Notes: generated by a model from the letters alone, not told the origin. A stretch of 64,000 bases of DNA from Acidobacteriota bacterium (GCA_016196035.1 JACPYM010000091.1:64501-128500), one strand, 5' to 3'; positions 1 through 9,215 are shown, counted from the first letter of the stretch. A program made the numbers and translations.

Positions 1-451
1 GTTCGACCACGACAAGGCCATTTTCCGCCAGCAGCGGCTGTTTCGCCAACAGCCACAGGATGGGCGAATAGAGTTGCGCGTCATAGGGCGGATCGAGATA
101 ACAAAGATCGAATTGCACCGGCTTTTCGCCCAGGTATTTCAACGCCGTCAACGCATCGCGATTGATGACGCGCACGCCCGCTTCGATACCGCAATGCTGC
201 AAGTTCTCGCTGATGATTTGCGCCGCGCGGCGATTGTTTTCGATAAAGACGACCTCACGCGCCCCGCGCGACAGGGCTTCAATTCCCAGCGCGCCGGAAC
301 CGGCGCAGATGTCGGCGAAGCGCGCGCCTGCGATGCGCGGCGCGAGAATGTTAAAGACCGTCTCGCGCAAACGATCTGAAGTCGGGCGCACGCGCAAGCC
401 GTCGAGCGTTTTCAAGCGGCGGCCTTTGTATTGTCCGGCGATGATGCGCAT
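1..451 (-). CDS. rsmD: 16S rRNA (guanine966-N2)-methyltransferase RsmD, 3' end cut by window edge
   Basis: Reading leftwards from the ATG at 449-451, the protein begins [16 protein letters not shown], the usual RsmD N-terminus. It continues with the arginine-rich [13 protein letters not shown] segment, a SAM-binding motif ([18 protein letters not shown]) and the catalytic DPPY motif (YLDPPYDA). RsmD methylates G966 of 16S rRNA in the assembling 30S subunit. About 150 residues are visible out of roughly 185 typical for the family, so the C-terminus lies outside the window. It is the last visible gene of a minus-strand run that starts at pilN and is separated from galE by a heptamer foldback. 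Identification is from motifs and is confident. Confidence 0.9.
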   Translation of the reverse strand, partial: MRIIAGQYKGRRLKTLDGLRVRPTSDRLRETVFNILAPRIAGARFADICAGSGALGIEALSRGAREVVFIENNRRAAQIISENLQHCGIEAGVRVINRDALTALKYLGEKPVQFDLCYLDPPYDAQLYSPILWLLAKQPLLAENGLVVVE

Positions 452-453
452 GG

Positions 454-540
454 GTGGTAGTCGGTAGTCGGTAGTCGGTAGTCAACAGTTGGTCTTTGAA
501 CACAAAGAACCGACTACCGACTACTGGCTACCGACTACTC
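454..540. repeat. Heptamer-array foldback (GGTAGTC type)
   Basis: Four perfect tandem GGTAGTC units at 456-483 face four near-identical inverted units (GACTACC/GACTACT/GGCTACC) at 512-539, around a spacer that can itself pair imperfectly (GGTCTTTG with CAAAGAACC). The right arm supplies the last codons and the TAG stop of galE. It is one of five foldbacks in this window whose arms are 7-bp tandem repeats with different heptamer sequences. As RNA it would form a long hairpin between galE and rsmD. Confidence 0.85.
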
Positions 541-1477
541 TTCGCCAAGCAGATTCAAGAATCACATCCAACTCGCTCTGGCGTGGCTGCCAGCCCAGTT
601 CGAGCATGAGCTTGTCGGGGCTGGCGATCAGCACGGCAGGCTCGCCGGGGCGGCGCGGAGCAGCTTCCGTCGAAATCCAAGTGCCGGTGATTTGACGGGC
701 CATCTCGACGACTTCGGCGACAGAGTAACCGTTGCCGTGACCAACGTTGTAGACACAACTAGCTTTTTCCAGTGCAGGCACCACGAGCACAATCGCCTCG
801 GCCACGTCCAATACGTGCACATAGTCGCGCACACAGGTGCCGTCCGGCGTCGGGTAGTTTTCGCCAAACACATCCACGTTGGTGACTTGCCCGGCAGCCG
901 CGTGCAAGACGGTCGGGATCAGGTGCGTGGGCGTATCGGGGCGGCTCGTGGCGGTGGCGCCCGCGACGTTGAAACAGCGCAAACAGGCATAACGCAACTC
1001 GTGCGCTTCTTCGTACCAGCGCAGCGCGCGCTCAAAGGCCAAGACGCTTTCGCCGTAAGGATTGAGCGGTTGCAAGGGCGCGTCTTCTTTGATGGGGATG
1101 CTGGCAGGCTCACCATAAACGGCGGCGCTGGAAGCAAAGACCAACTTTTTCACACCAGTTTGCCGCATGGTTTCGAGCAGCGCGAGGCCGTTGATCAGAT
1201 TGTTTTGGTAACTGGCGTGCGGATCGTTAAACGCGGCGCTGGGTTGTTGCACAGCGGTCAGATGAATGACGGCTTCGATTTGGTGTTGTTCAAAAGCGGC
1301 GGCGAGGGTTGTTTGATCGGTCAGCGCGCCTGACACGAAGGGCGCGTCAGGATTGAAGCTTGCACCCGGGCCGGTGCCGGGGTCGTCATAAATCACGGCG
1401 CGCTGGCCGTGTTGGAGCAGTTGTTCGACTACGACGCTGCCGATGTAGCCAGCGCCGCCGGTCACCAATACATTCAT
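521..1477 (-). CDS. galE: UDP-glucose 4-epimerase GalE-like (catalytic Lys replaced)
   Basis: Extended short-chain dehydrogenase of about 318 residues, the normal GalE length. The N-terminus MNVLVTGGAGYIGS carries the TGxxGYIG NAD-binding motif, which is why the ATG at 1475-1477 is preferred over one seven codons upstream. The family segments FASSAAVYG, RCFNVAGA, RDYVHVLDVA and YNVGHGNGYSV are present. GalE interconverts UDP-glucose and UDP-galactose for surface glycans. Oddity: the catalytic YxxxK motif reads Y-G-E-S-V, with a GTC valine codon in place of the conserved lysine, so activity is questionable. The last codons and the stop lie in the heptamer repeat arm, so the C-terminus has been rewritten by the repeat. 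Confidence 0.88.
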   Translation of the reverse strand: MNVLVTGGAGYIGSVVVEQLLQHGQRAVIYDDPGTGPGASFNPDAPFVSGALTDQTTLAAAFEQHQIEAVIHLTAVQQPSAAFNDPHASYQNNLINGLALLETMRQTGVKKLVFASSAAVYGEPASIPIKEDAPLQPLNPYGESVLAFERALRWYEEAHELRYACLRCFNVAGATATSRPDTPTHLIPTVLHAAAGQVTNVDVFGENYPTPDGTCVRDYVHVLDVAEAIVLVVPALEKASCVYNVGHGNGYSVAEVVEMARQITGTWISTEAAPRRPGEPAVLIASPDKLMLELGWQPRQSELDVILESAWRRVVGSQ

Positions 1478-1528
1478 CGGGGGGCAATACTCCCTCAATT
1501 TTTTGGCAAAGGGTCTTCGGTGAATCGG

Positions 1529-2425
1529 CTACTGGCAAACACCATTGACCATCTTTTTCGGCGGCGGGCATTGGCCATCAAACAATCCGCCAAAACAACG
1601 CGACTTTCCATTTTCGTCTGGCAGGTAAAATCCGCCGTTCGGACACGGATTGACCTGTGGAGTTTGCGGGCCAGCCGTGCCTGCAAAGTAAGGCGTATAA
1701 AAACCGCCCGCGATCACAATGCCACCCGCATAAAAAAGTTCCTGGTCGTATTGCTCGAGATCCAGAATCTGGCGCACCGTGCGATCTTTGCTGCGGCTGA
1801 CGATCCCGACAATCGGTTTCTGGTCAGATTGCAACCCGCCCAGCAGCGAACGGCCCGGTTCGGTTTGAGCAGTGGGATTCGTCGGATTTTGAGGGTTCTG
1901 CCCATCTTGGGAGGTGCCCCCCAAACCTTCCGCTTGTCCCGGCAACTGTATGCGCGGCGCATAGCGTTGCAAAATAACAATCGCCTGATTGATTTGGTTG
2001 ACCAGCATCTGGTCATCCTTTTTCTTTTGCTGATAAGCCTGCAAGCTCGACACCATCGAAGCGATTACCTGATCGCCCGGATGCACCAGACGCCAATTCG
2101 ACTTTTCCCCGGAACACGGCAACATGGGATCGCAAAGCGCGTGTTTGCGCAGTAACCGCATTTTTTTGACGCCGACGGTGATGCCCTCCACCAACTCTTC
2201 CAACGTGTTCGGCAACTGCCCGCCTTTCATCCCGCTGAATTGGCCCAGCGCTATCGCCACCTCTTGCCCGCGCCAGAGCATTTCCTCTTCGCGTTCGCGC
2301 TGCGATTCGAATTTGAGCTGCGGCAGGGCGGCGGCCATCACCACTAGCGAGATGGTCATCATCGCCAGCAAACCAACCAGCAGGTAGCCCCGGTCGCGGC
2401 GGCCTTTCTTTGCGTGTGTTTTCAT
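1529..2425 (-). CDS. Pseudopilin-like type II secretion/pilus protein
   Basis: A protein of 298 residues with a short basic N-terminus (MKTHAKKGRRDRGYLLVGLL) followed by a hydrophobic helix (residues 14-34) and then a charged segment QREREEE. This is the layout of class III signal sequences in pseudopilins, although the usual G-F-T-L-I-E is altered to G-Y-L-L-V-G-L-L. The middle (about 180-230) is rich in Gln, Pro and Asn, and the C-terminus is Cys-containing (CFGGLFDGQCPPPKK). It follows the pilP-like gene by 15 bp and has a GGGGAA ribosome site. Context suggests a minor subunit of the same envelope machine. The exact role is not known. Confidence 0.7.
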   Translation of the reverse strand: MKTHAKKGRRDRGYLLVGLLAMMTISLVVMAAALPQLKFESQREREEEMLWRGQEVAIALGQFSGMKGGQLPNTLEELVEGITVGVKKMRLLRKHALCDPMLPCSGEKSNWRLVHPGDQVIASMVSSLQAYQQKKKDDQMLVNQINQAIVILQRYAPRIQLPGQAEGLGGTSQDGQNPQNPTNPTAQTEPGRSLLGGLQSDQKPIVGIVSRSKDRTVRQILDLEQYDQELFYAGGIVIAGGFYTPYFAGTAGPQTPQVNPCPNGGFYLPDENGKSRCFGGLFDGQCPPPKKMVNGVCQ

Positions 2426-2440
2426 CGTGTTCCCCGTTGC

Positions 2441-3304
2441 TTAAGAACCACCGTCGCCGGTGAACGCAATCGTATGCGGCACCTTGATCTGCGTATCAAA
2501 CAATTCGATGCGCGTCGAAGTGATGCTCGTCACTTCCCAGCGTTTGCCGATGATCTTGCCCTTCGTGACATCAAAGACTTCGTCGTCAGCTTGCGATTTG
2601 AGCACGGCAATCGCGCCGTTTTTGCTCACCTTCAAACCGACATAGCGGTACGGCGGCGCGGGCGGCTCAGCCACATTCAGCGAGAGCGAATTGGAATACA
2701 TCTGGGCGTCGCTCGCGCTGCGCACCTGCACACCCAGATTGCCGGGGTTGCGGATCATTTCGGCGGTCACCATGCCGGTCAAATGCGATTCATCAATCAG
2801 CTTGGTCTGAATCTCTCGCCCATCCAAAAAAATGCGCGCATCGCTGGGCACTTTCAAGGCGGTCACGGCCAGCGTGAATTCGCCTGTTTTGCCAATTACC
2901 CCGGCAGGATTAACGCCGACCAGTGTGATGGGCGGCGTGGGCGCTGGCGGTGCTGGCGGTAACGGTCTTGGTGTCGGCGGCGGCGTCGGTGTCGGATAGA
3001 CGAAGATGTTGCGCCCGATCCCATCCAGCGGCGTGTTCTTGTATGAAGCCAATTCCGGATGCAGCGGGTCGGTGACGACCTCTTCGATACTCCGGCGCTG
3101 CGGGGTGGGCGAGCCTTTGGGCGTGGGCGAAGTGCGGGGTTGGGCGTTCGCGACAGGCTTGGCGCCAGCATCTTCGCGGGTGAAAAGCCCGAAAGGGTCT
3201 TGCCACCAAAACACGAAGATCATCAGCGCGACCAGCACACCCGCGAAAACCTTCTTTCGTTGTTCTTGCGCCGACTCGGGCGCTTGATTTTCCTGCGAAG
3301 CCAT
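2441..3304 (-). CDS. PilP/GspC-like single-pass inner-membrane protein of the pilus operon
   Basis: 287 residues from the ATG at 3302-3304, which is preceded by an AGG-containing ribosome site. There is a cytoplasmic charged N-terminus, one membrane helix (KVFAGVLVALMIFVFWW), then a Pro/Thr-rich linker (TPTPPPTPRPLPPAPPAPTPP) and two small beta-rich modules. The last module (KGKIIGKRWEVTSITSTRIE) resembles the HR/PilP-type domain that couples inner-membrane PilN/PilO to the secretin. Position directly downstream of pilN and pilO supports this role. The assignment to PilP is by order and architecture, not by close sequence recognition. Confidence 0.6.
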   Translation of the reverse strand: MASQENQAPESAQEQRKKVFAGVLVALMIFVFWWQDPFGLFTREDAGAKPVANAQPRTSPTPKGSPTPQRRSIEEVVTDPLHPELASYKNTPLDGIGRNIFVYPTPTPPPTPRPLPPAPPAPTPPITLVGVNPAGVIGKTGEFTLAVTALKVPSDARIFLDGREIQTKLIDESHLTGMVTAEMIRNPGNLGVQVRSASDAQMYSNSLSLNVAEPPAPPYRYVGLKVSKNGAIAVLKSQADDEVFDVTKGKIIGKRWEVTSITSTRIELFDTQIKVPHTIAFTGDGGS

Positions 3305-3400
3305 TTGCGAACCTTTTATTTCCCTTTTATCACTTTGACACCGGCTGACCTTGAAACCTGGCAGGGCCTTGCCGCGCCTTCCTCTCACTCTGCCCGGCGG

Positions 3401-4123
3401 CTATTGTTTCTGAAAATATGTTTCCATCTCAATCTTCAAGGTGACCGGGATCGAATTCGGATCGTCCAGGTGCGGCATGCGGCCTTTGGCATTGGCCGCC
3501 GCAGCTTTGACCTTGTCCGCTTCACCTTGAAAGGCGACCGCGTTGACGATCAGAAACTGGCGGCTCTTTTCCAAATCGGCCAGGAAGCGGCGCAGATTCG
3601 GATAATCGCCGATGACCTGTGTGTCCACGCCCAGCGCCGGATAAACGTTGATGCGGTCACTGCGCACGGCCTCTTTGATCGGTTGGCCCTGCGCGTCCAC
3701 CAGCGGTTCGGCCACGACGGGTTTGAAGCCGAAATCGCCCGTCACGATTTTGTGCTTTTTGGCTAACTCTTCAAATTCGTCAATCAGCGCCGCCTTGCCG
3801 GTCTGGCCGCGGCGCAAATAATCCTCAAAGCGGTAGAGGCTGTTGAGAATGCCCTCGGCATTGGCGCGCTGTTTTTCCAATTCGGCCAGCCGTTTCTTTT
3901 CATCCGCGCCTTTTTGCAACAGTGCGGCCTGGCGGTTGCGCAACTCTTCGATCTCGCCATTCAGCGGCTGAACTTTGGTGACATAAAAGAAGCCGACAAA
4001 AATGGCAAAGCCGAGGGCGGCGAGCAGAAAGATCGTCTCGACCAGGCTCAGTTTCAACGCGCTAAAGCGGTCACGCAAATCAGCGGAAAGTTCGCGGAAA
4101 TTGAGGTCTTGAAACAAATTCAT
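3401..4123 (-). CDS. pilO: Type IV pilus assembly protein PilO
   Basis: 240 residues: a short cytoplasmic N-terminus, one membrane helix (residues 29-49, TIFLLAALGFAIFVGFFYV), a coiled coil rich in Glu/Lys/Arg (about 55-95), then a ferredoxin-like periplasmic domain (about 100-238). This is the PilO/GspM architecture. PilO pairs with PilN in the inner-membrane alignment complex of type IV pili. The start overlaps the pilN stop as ATGA at 4120-4123, indicating translational coupling. The family also includes GspM-type proteins, so a type II secretion role cannot be excluded. Confidence 0.8.
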   Translation of the reverse strand: MNLFQDLNFRELSADLRDRFSALKLSLVETIFLLAALGFAIFVGFFYVTKVQPLNGEIEELRNRQAALLQKGADEKKRLAELEKQRANAEGILNSLYRFEDYLRRGQTGKAALIDEFEELAKKHKIVTGDFGFKPVVAEPLVDAQGQPIKEAVRSDRINVYPALGVDTQVIGDYPNLRRFLADLEKSRQFLIVNAVAFQGEADKVKAAAANAKGRMPHLDDPNSIPVTLKIEMETYFQKQ

Positions 4124-4773
4124 TTTCGGTTCTCCGCCAATTGGCTGTTGTTCATCGCGCGCAAGCCGCGCGGCACAGGCGGCGTGTATTCGACATCCAG
4201 CGTGAACTGGACATCCTCCATCCCCTCGATCAGCTTCTTTTCGCGCGGATTGACCGTGAACACGCCGGTGCGCTCAAAATCGGTAATCATCTTGGTCACG
4301 TCGGTCGTGGATTTGCCAACCACTTCCATCGTCAGCGCGACAGTGCGGTCATCGCTTTTGGCGCCGCCAGCCAGCGTGTTTTGCTCTTTGGCTTTGACCT
4401 TGTTGACGGCGATGCGCAGCACGCGGACGTTGGCCGGGATGTGATGTTCGATGTCGTTGAGCAATTGCGACCACGAGAAAGCCCGGCGTTCGATCAGTTC
4501 GTTGGCCGCCAGTAATTCGCGGTTTTTGTCGGGTGTGATGGTTACGGTGGCAGGTGTTTCTTTCGCGCCGGGTTTCTTACTCTCGGGCGTAGCCTTTGGC
4601 AACAGACGGTTCAAGGCTTCTGCTTGCGAAACTTTTTGGCGTTCGAGTTGCACCTTCTCCTCGACCGCGCTCAACCCGAAATAAGAGGACACGCCGAAAA
4701 TCGCCAGTATCACCAGCCAGAACAGCCGCCGGTTGCGAAACGGAGCGCGCGCTAAATTGACGATAGGTCTCAT
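4120..4773 (-). CDS. pilN: Type IV pilus assembly protein PilN (fimbrial assembly family)
   Basis: 217 residues starting MRPIVNLARAPFRNRRLFW; the ATG at 4771-4773 has a GGGAAG ribosome site 5 nt upstream, which decides it over an ATG five codons earlier. Conserved features: the N-terminal NLARAPFRNRR segment (PilM-binding type), one membrane helix (about 18-36), a coiled-coil stretch and a PilN periplasmic domain (RAFSWSQLLNDIEHHIPANV). PilN anchors cytoplasmic PilM and pairs with PilO. It is the first gene of a minus-strand run pilN-pilO-pilP-like-pseudopilin-galE-rsmD. No pilM lies next to it in this window. Confidence 0.85.
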   Translation of the reverse strand: MRPIVNLARAPFRNRRLFWLVILAIFGVSSYFGLSAVEEKVQLERQKVSQAEALNRLLPKATPESKKPGAKETPATVTITPDKNRELLAANELIERRAFSWSQLLNDIEHHIPANVRVLRIAVNKVKAKEQNTLAGGAKSDDRTVALTMEVVGKSTTDVTKMITDFERTGVFTVNPREKKLIEGMEDVQFTLDVEYTPPVPRGLRAMNNSQLAENRK

Positions 4774-5175
4774 AAAAACTTCCCGCAAAATAGAAGAATA
4801 ATGCCGGTCGGAAATCCGCAGGGGCTTAAAAAAAGTCGGGCCGGACTATAGCACAACGGGTGGCAAGCTAATAGCGGCGAGGCGAAAACTCAGGATGCGT
4901 CGGGTGGTGGATCGGGTTCGGGACAAAAAAATCGAGGTGACCGACCTTGCGCTCTTGCGCGGCTGATCACCTCACACAAACTACACACAGCGCTATGCAC
5001 GCTATAGCGCTTGAAAGGTTCCAGGAATTTTCGGAATTTTTCTTTCATTCTACTTAGAGCCTCAGCCCTTGCCTGAACTCAGCCGCGTAACTCAAAGACT
5101 GGCTTGCGCTTTACTATTGCGCCCGGCATACTCGCCGCACTTTCTTTTCACACATAAAATCCAAATTGAATTGCT
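4774..5175. other. Divergent intergenic region between pilN and recJ
   Basis: About 400 bp without a convincing gene. On the minus strand, TGTGCTATAGT (4854-4845) looks like an extended -10 element for pilN, about 70 nt upstream of its start, with no good -35. A small palindrome GCGCTAT/ATAGCGC lies at 4990-5010. Nothing else was recognised. The recJ promoter could not be fixed. Confidence 0.45.
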
Positions 5176-5178
5176 GTG

Positions 5179-6957
5179 ATGATCCTTGCTCCGACCAAAA
5201 TCACGCGCGGCTTGACCGGCGCGCGCTGGCAAATGACGGCCAGCAGCCCCGCCAACGACGCGGCATTAAAAACCTTGCAGGCCAAAACCGGCGAAGATGA
5301 ACTCGTGCTGCGTTGCCTGCTCAATCGTGGTTTGACCGACGCCAAAGAGATCAGCCAGTTTCTCAACCCGGAGTTCCCGGCCAGCTTGCATTCGCCCACG
5401 TTGCTTCGTGACATGCCGCTAGCAGTCGAACGCCTGCGTCAGGCCATTCAAAATCGCGAGCGCATCCTGGTCGTGACCGATTTTGACGTAGACGGCACGA
5501 CCTCCAGCGTGATTCTGTCCCAGGTGCTGCGCCTGCTGGGCGGCGAGGGACTGCTGTCTTGTTACATCCCCGACCGCTTTACCGAAGGCTACGGCTTGTC
5601 GAAACAGATCGTCGAGAAAGCCGCGAACGAGGGCATCAAACTGATCCTGACGGCTGACATTGGAATCAAATCGCACGCCGAAGCGCGCTTAGCCAAAGAA
5701 CTCGGGATTGACCTCATCATCTGCGACCACCATTTACCCGATGGCGAAGACGTGCCGGCGGATGCTTTCGCCGTGCTCTGCCCCAAGGGTTCATCGGGCG
5801 AAGGCTATCCCAACAAGCATCTGGCCGCCTGCGGGGTGTCGCTGAAACTGGCCGAGGCCCTGCTGGCTGAACATCCCAAACGCGCGGCGCTACTTAGTTC
5901 GCTCGCCAAACTGAGCGCCATCGGCACCGTCGCCGATATGGTTGACCTGTCGTCCAGCGAGAACCGGGCCATCGTCCGCCACGGTTTGCAGGCGCTGAGC
6001 GAACCGACGCCGAATCCAGGCTTGCGCGCGCTGCTCAAAGTCGCCCAGGTCGGCAATCCGGTCACCACCTTTGACGTAGGCTTCCGGCTAGGCCCGCGCA
6101 TCAATGCCGCCGGGCGCATCGCCCACGCCAACGCCGTGCTGTCGCTCTTCGACGCCAAAACGGATGCGGAAGCCGCCGCGCTGGCGCAAAGCCTGGATGA
6201 GTTGAATAAAGAGCGGCAACAGATTCAACTCACCTTGCAGACGCGGCTGCTGGCCTTCATTGACTTTCTGGGCGACCGGTTGGAGCGCGTGCTGGTACTT
6301 TCCGGCAAGGAAGCGGACGGCTTTCATCGTGGTGTAGTCGGCATCGCCTGTTCCAAACTGGTCGAAAAGACTGGGCGCCCGACGCTCATCGCCGCCATCA
6401 ACGAAGAAGGCATGGCCCACGGCAGCGCGCGTTCGATTGACGGCTTTCACATCGTCGAAGCAATGGACAGCGTCTCCGATCTGTTCGTGAAATACGGCGG
6501 GCACCCGATGGCGGCGGGCTTCACGATCAAGGCCGACAAGCTGGACGAATTGAAATACCGGCTGAATCGTTATGCCGCCGAGATGCTCGATGACGAAGCG
6601 CTGGGCCGCCGCTACACCGCTGATGCCGAAATCAAACTGGCGCAAATCACGCCTGCGTTGGTGCGCTCGTTGGAACGGCTGGAACCGCACGGCAGTGGCA
6701 ATCCGCAGCCGTTATTCTGGCTGCCCCACGTGCAATTGCGCCTCGTGCAGGTGCTGAAAGAGAAGCATTTGAAGCTGGCGCTCAATGATGGCACCCATTC
6801 CATCCCGGCGCTTTGGTGGAATGCCGTCGAATATCAAAAGCAACTGACGCAAGCCACACAAACTGGGCACATCAGCGTGCTCTGCCGCCCCGAAATCAAT
6901 AACTGGAACAACCGCGAGACGTGCCAACTCAAAGTCATTGACGTGGCCGTCGAATAA
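5179..6957 (+). CDS. recJ: Single-stranded-DNA-specific exonuclease RecJ
   Basis: About 592 residues, typical for RecJ. A DHH-superfamily core carries DFDVDGTTS (about 102-110), an aspartate in LTADIGIKS (about 161), ICDHH (about 182-186), the [11 protein letters not shown] segment and the DHHA1 signature [11 protein letters not shown] (about 440). RecJ degrades 5'-ended single-stranded DNA in recombination and mismatch or base-excision repair using Mn2+/Mg2+. A GTG directly before the ATG (5176) is an alternative start. No good ribosome site is visible. The family N-terminal segment begins near ARWQM, so a later start at 5233 is also possible. The usual VDNG motif reads ADIG, keeping the aspartate. 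Confidence 0.92.
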   Translation: MILAPTKITRGLTGARWQMTASSPANDAALKTLQAKTGEDELVLRCLLNRGLTDAKEISQFLNPEFPASLHSPTLLRDMPLAVERLRQAIQNRERILVVTDFDVDGTTSSVILSQVLRLLGGEGLLSCYIPDRFTEGYGLSKQIVEKAANEGIKLILTADIGIKSHAEARLAKELGIDLIICDHHLPDGEDVPADAFAVLCPKGSSGEGYPNKHLAACGVSLKLAEALLAEHPKRAALLSSLAKLSAIGTVADMVDLSSSENRAIVRHGLQALSEPTPNPGLRALLKVAQVGNPVTTFDVGFRLGPRINAAGRIAHANAVLSLFDAKTDAEAAALAQSLDELNKERQQIQLTLQTRLLAFIDFLGDRLERVLVLSGKEADGFHRGVVGIACSKLVEKTGRPTLIAAINEEGMAHGSARSIDGFHIVEAMDSVSDLFVKYGGHPMAAGFTIKADKLDELKYRLNRYAAEMLDDEALGRRYTADAEIKLAQITPALVRSLERLEPHGSGNPQPLFWLPHVQLRLVQVLKEKHLKLALNDGTHSIPALWWNAVEYQKQLTQATQTGHISVLCRPEINNWNNRETCQLKVIDVAVE

Positions 6958-6995
6958 CCCCCTGACCTACCACTCTTGCTTGAAAGGATTCCAAC

Positions 6996-7286
6996 GTGAT
7001 TAAACATATCGTCATTTTCCGTTTCAAAGCCGAAGTCTCTGATGACGACCGGCAAGCCTTCCGCGCCATGCTCGACGCGCTGCCGTCCAAGATTTCCCAA
7101 ATCGTCGAATTCCAAACTGGCTTCGACTTAGTGCGTTCGCCGCGCGCCTTCGATCTGGGCTTGGTGGCGAGTTATCACAATCTGGACGACCTGGCGATTT
7201 ACGCCAACCACGAACACCACCTGCCCGTAGTCGAACGCTCGAAAGAGATTTGTGAACAGGTGGCATCGGTGGATTACGAGTATTAG
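6996..7286 (+). CDS. Dabb-domain (stress-responsive alpha/beta-barrel) protein
   Basis: 96 residues beginning M-I-K-H-I-V-I-F-R-F-K (GTG start with AAAGGA 8 nt upstream). The pattern of a short beta strand with His, then helix, then QTGFDLVRSPRAFDLGL and a YANHEHHLPV segment, matches the Dabb family. These are small dimeric ferredoxin-like proteins. Some act in polyketide cyclisation or stress, but most bacterial members have no assigned substrate. It follows recJ by 38 bp and may be co-transcribed with it. The stop codon TAG is the first base triplet of the palindromic repeat that follows. Confidence 0.85.
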   Translation: MIKHIVIFRFKAEVSDDDRQAFRAMLDALPSKISQIVEFQTGFDLVRSPRAFDLGLVASYHNLDDLAIYANHEHHLPVVERSKEICEQVASVDYEY

Positions 7287-7524
7287 ATCGGTTTTCATTT
7301 GCGTGTACGGTAGGCGCGCCGCGCCGGGACAGTACCGCGCGCGTGAGCAAGCACGGCTGACTGACGCAACGCCGAAGCGCCGCTTGCCCACGCGCGCGGG
7401 GACAGTACCGCGCGCGTGAGCAAGCACGGCTGACTGACGCAACGCCGAAGCGCCGCTTGCCCACGCGCGCGGTACTGTCCCGCGGCGCGGCTTTTTGCCA
7501 TACACCGAAGTGAAAACCGATCTA
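7284..7524. repeat. GTACCGCGCGCG palindromic repeat, copy 1 (with internal 73-bp tandem duplication)
   Basis: Outer inverted ends TAGATCGGTTTTCA (7284-7297) and TGAAAACCGATCTA (7511-7524) enclose inner arms GGGACAGTACCGCGCGCG... and its complement ...CGCGCGCGGTACTGTCCC. The inner unit is duplicated with a period of 73 bp (7326-7398 and 7399-7471). Related copies sit near 15.5, 25.4 and 56.5 kb. It lies between convergent genes and could act as a bidirectional terminator. The family resembles REP/MITE-type elements, but no mobility gene was found. Confidence 0.9.
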
Positions 7525-7540
7525 AGTGGCCGGCTGACGG

Positions 7541-8131
7541 CTACGCTCCCTCATTCCCCCCACTCAGAAACTTTAACAGCCAGGCTTTCGACAACCGCCA
7601 GTCGCGCCGCACAGTTTCGGGCGAAACCTGCAAGGCTTCGGCAATCTCGGCCTCATTCAACCCACCAAAGAAACGCAATTCGACGACTTTGCTTTTGCGT
7701 TCATCCAGCTTGGCCAGCGCGTGCAGGGCTTCGTCCACGGCCAGCACATCTTCGCCACGGGCACGCCCGACGAGCATGGCGTCGTCGAGTACGACTTGCT
7801 GGGCGCTGCCGCCGCGTTTGCGGGCGCGCCGTTCGCGGGCGAAATCCACCAGAATGCGGCGCATCAGGCTGGCCGAGATCGCAAAGAAATGCGCGCGGTT
7901 TTGCCAGGCGACCTGCCGGGCGTCAATCAGCCGCATGTACGCCTCGTTGACCAGCGCCGAAGTCTGCAAGGTGTGCCCGGCCTGTTCCTTGCGCATAAAA
8001 CCGCGCGCGATGCGGCGCAGTTCGGCATGCACGAGCGGCACTAAGCGCTCCAGTGCGGCGGCATCACCGTCGCGCCAGGCAAGCAAGAGTTGCGTCACTT
8101 CTGCCGACCCCGAATTTCCTGTCGAAGCCAT
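7541..8131 (-). CDS. ECF-type RNA polymerase sigma factor (TIGR02999-like)
   Basis: 196 residues from ATG 8129-8131 (GGCGGG upstream). Region 2 is seen in AALERLVPLVHAELRRIARGF through LVNEAYMRLID and the DFARERRARKRGG linker. Region 4 (about 140-190) is KSKVVELRFFGGLNEAEIAEAL followed by a helix-turn-helix SPETVRRDWRLSKAWL. The HAELRRIA and LVNEAYMRL signatures are those of the sigma-70 subgroup abundant in Acidobacteriota and Planctomycetota. No anti-sigma gene is adjacent, and its regulon cannot be read from the sequence. It is transcribed divergently from the secreted HELVH protein gene. Confidence 0.9.
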   Translation of the reverse strand: MASTGNSGSAEVTQLLLAWRDGDAAALERLVPLVHAELRRIARGFMRKEQAGHTLQTSALVNEAYMRLIDARQVAWQNRAHFFAISASLMRRILVDFARERRARKRGGSAQQVVLDDAMLVGRARGEDVLAVDEALHALAKLDERKSKVVELRFFGGLNEAEIAEALQVSPETVRRDWRLSKAWLLKFLSGGNEGA

Positions 8132-8305
8132 TTTCCCGCCAATCTGTTGAAATTGTTTGGATTGATCTCGTTGAAAGTGCGGCGAGTATACGCCCCGCCT
8201 GCCGCTTAGAAAAAAAAGTTCCGCCACCTTTACCGGTTTTTTCTGCCGTCTCCGCATAAGCCGCCGAGAACGAACAACCGCAGAGGCAAACACGGAGGTG
8301 GCACA

Positions 8306-9139
8306 ATGACTCGCACAACTAAGCACTCGATTTTTTGGTCGCTCGCAGTTCAATCCGCCGCATTATTGCTGCTGGTGGGCGCGCTTTCCGTCGCGGTGTC
8401 GGCCCAACCCAACACGACCCGCCAGCCAACCGGCGTGCGCAACAGTTGCGGCGCGCGGCGCTTGAACGCAAATCAGTTGCAAGTCATCCAGCAAACCCTG
8501 CGGCAAAAGACCGGGTTCAGCGAATTGGCGTTTGATGCCCAGGGTGGCTTGACCCTGGGAGACCGCCAGCACCTGACCGGCGGTTCGGCGACGGCGCGGG
8601 CCTTACTGGTCGCCGCGGTGGAAAGCGCGAACCTGTATGAATTGGAAAGCCACGAGAACTCGCCCGCCGTGGCCTTTGCCCGCATCAACGAAACGGAAGA
8701 CAAAGTCATCGGTGAAGACCGCCAGCGCGTAACAATTTTTCAAGTGCAACTCGATTTTGCCGACTTCGACCGCTTGGGTGGGGCGCGTGAAGCCAAAGCG
8801 TCTTTTGATGTCGGCATCGCACTCTTGCATGAGTTAGTGCACGGCGTTTTGAACCTGACAGACCCGCGCAGTGATCTGGCCGAAATTGGCCCGTGCGATG
8901 CGCGCGTCAACCAGATGCGCCGCGAATTACAGTTGCCCGAACGGCTGTATTACCACCCCAATATCGCGGTGGTTCAAATAAAGATGGGAACGATTGTGGT
9001 GGCGAGCTTGGAATTTATCGGCGGCCAGGCGCAGGCGACCGCCAAGTACCGCTTAAGCTGGCGCGCCGATCAGGTTTCCCCCGCCGCCCGCAATATCGCC
9101 CAGCTTCAGCAGGGGTTGGTGGCGCCGGTACGCCGTTAA
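8306..9139 (+). CDS. Secreted protein with HELVH zincin-like motif
   Basis: 277 residues with a strong ribosome site (GGAGGTGGCACA-ATG). Signal peptide: basic MTRTTKHS, hydrophobic core (about 15-32), cleavage probably after VSA. At about 171-176 the sequence ALLHELVHGVLNL contains an HExxH zinc-binding motif; an HxxxxH-type third ligand is not obvious. The rest has no recognised family. The context (ECF sigma divergent upstream, tat genes convergent downstream) gives no function. A secreted metallopeptidase or a structural relative is possible, but only the motif supports it. Confidence 0.75.
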   Translation: MTRTTKHSIFWSLAVQSAALLLLVGALSVAVSAQPNTTRQPTGVRNSCGARRLNANQLQVIQQTLRQKTGFSELAFDAQGGLTLGDRQHLTGGSATARALLVAAVESANLYELESHENSPAVAFARINETEDKVIGEDRQRVTIFQVQLDFADFDRLGGAREAKASFDVGIALLHELVHGVLNLTDPRSDLAEIGPCDARVNQMRRELQLPERLYYHPNIAVVQIKMGTIVVASLEFIGGQAQATAKYRLSWRADQVSPAARNIAQLQQGLVAPVRR

Positions 9140-9143
9140 ATGC

Positions 9144-9185
9144 AACGAGAGGGTGGCAGAGCACGCGCTCTACCACCCTCTCGTT
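9144..9185. terminator. Bidirectional terminator hairpin
   Basis: A 19-bp stem (AACGAGAGGGTGGCAGAGC with its complement, one mismatch) and a 4-nt loop sits 4 bp after the stop of the secreted HELVH gene and 30 bp from the stop of tatC. It is placed to end both convergent transcripts. Confidence 0.85.
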
Positions 9186-9215
9186 AAGCAACACAGACTG
9201 CGTGGCGGGCCTTGG

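Noticed and set aside
7290-7505. Ala/Arg-rich open frames in palindrome copy 1
   Set aside because: They repeat with the 73-bp duplication and encode low-complexity sequence; repeat DNA, not genes.
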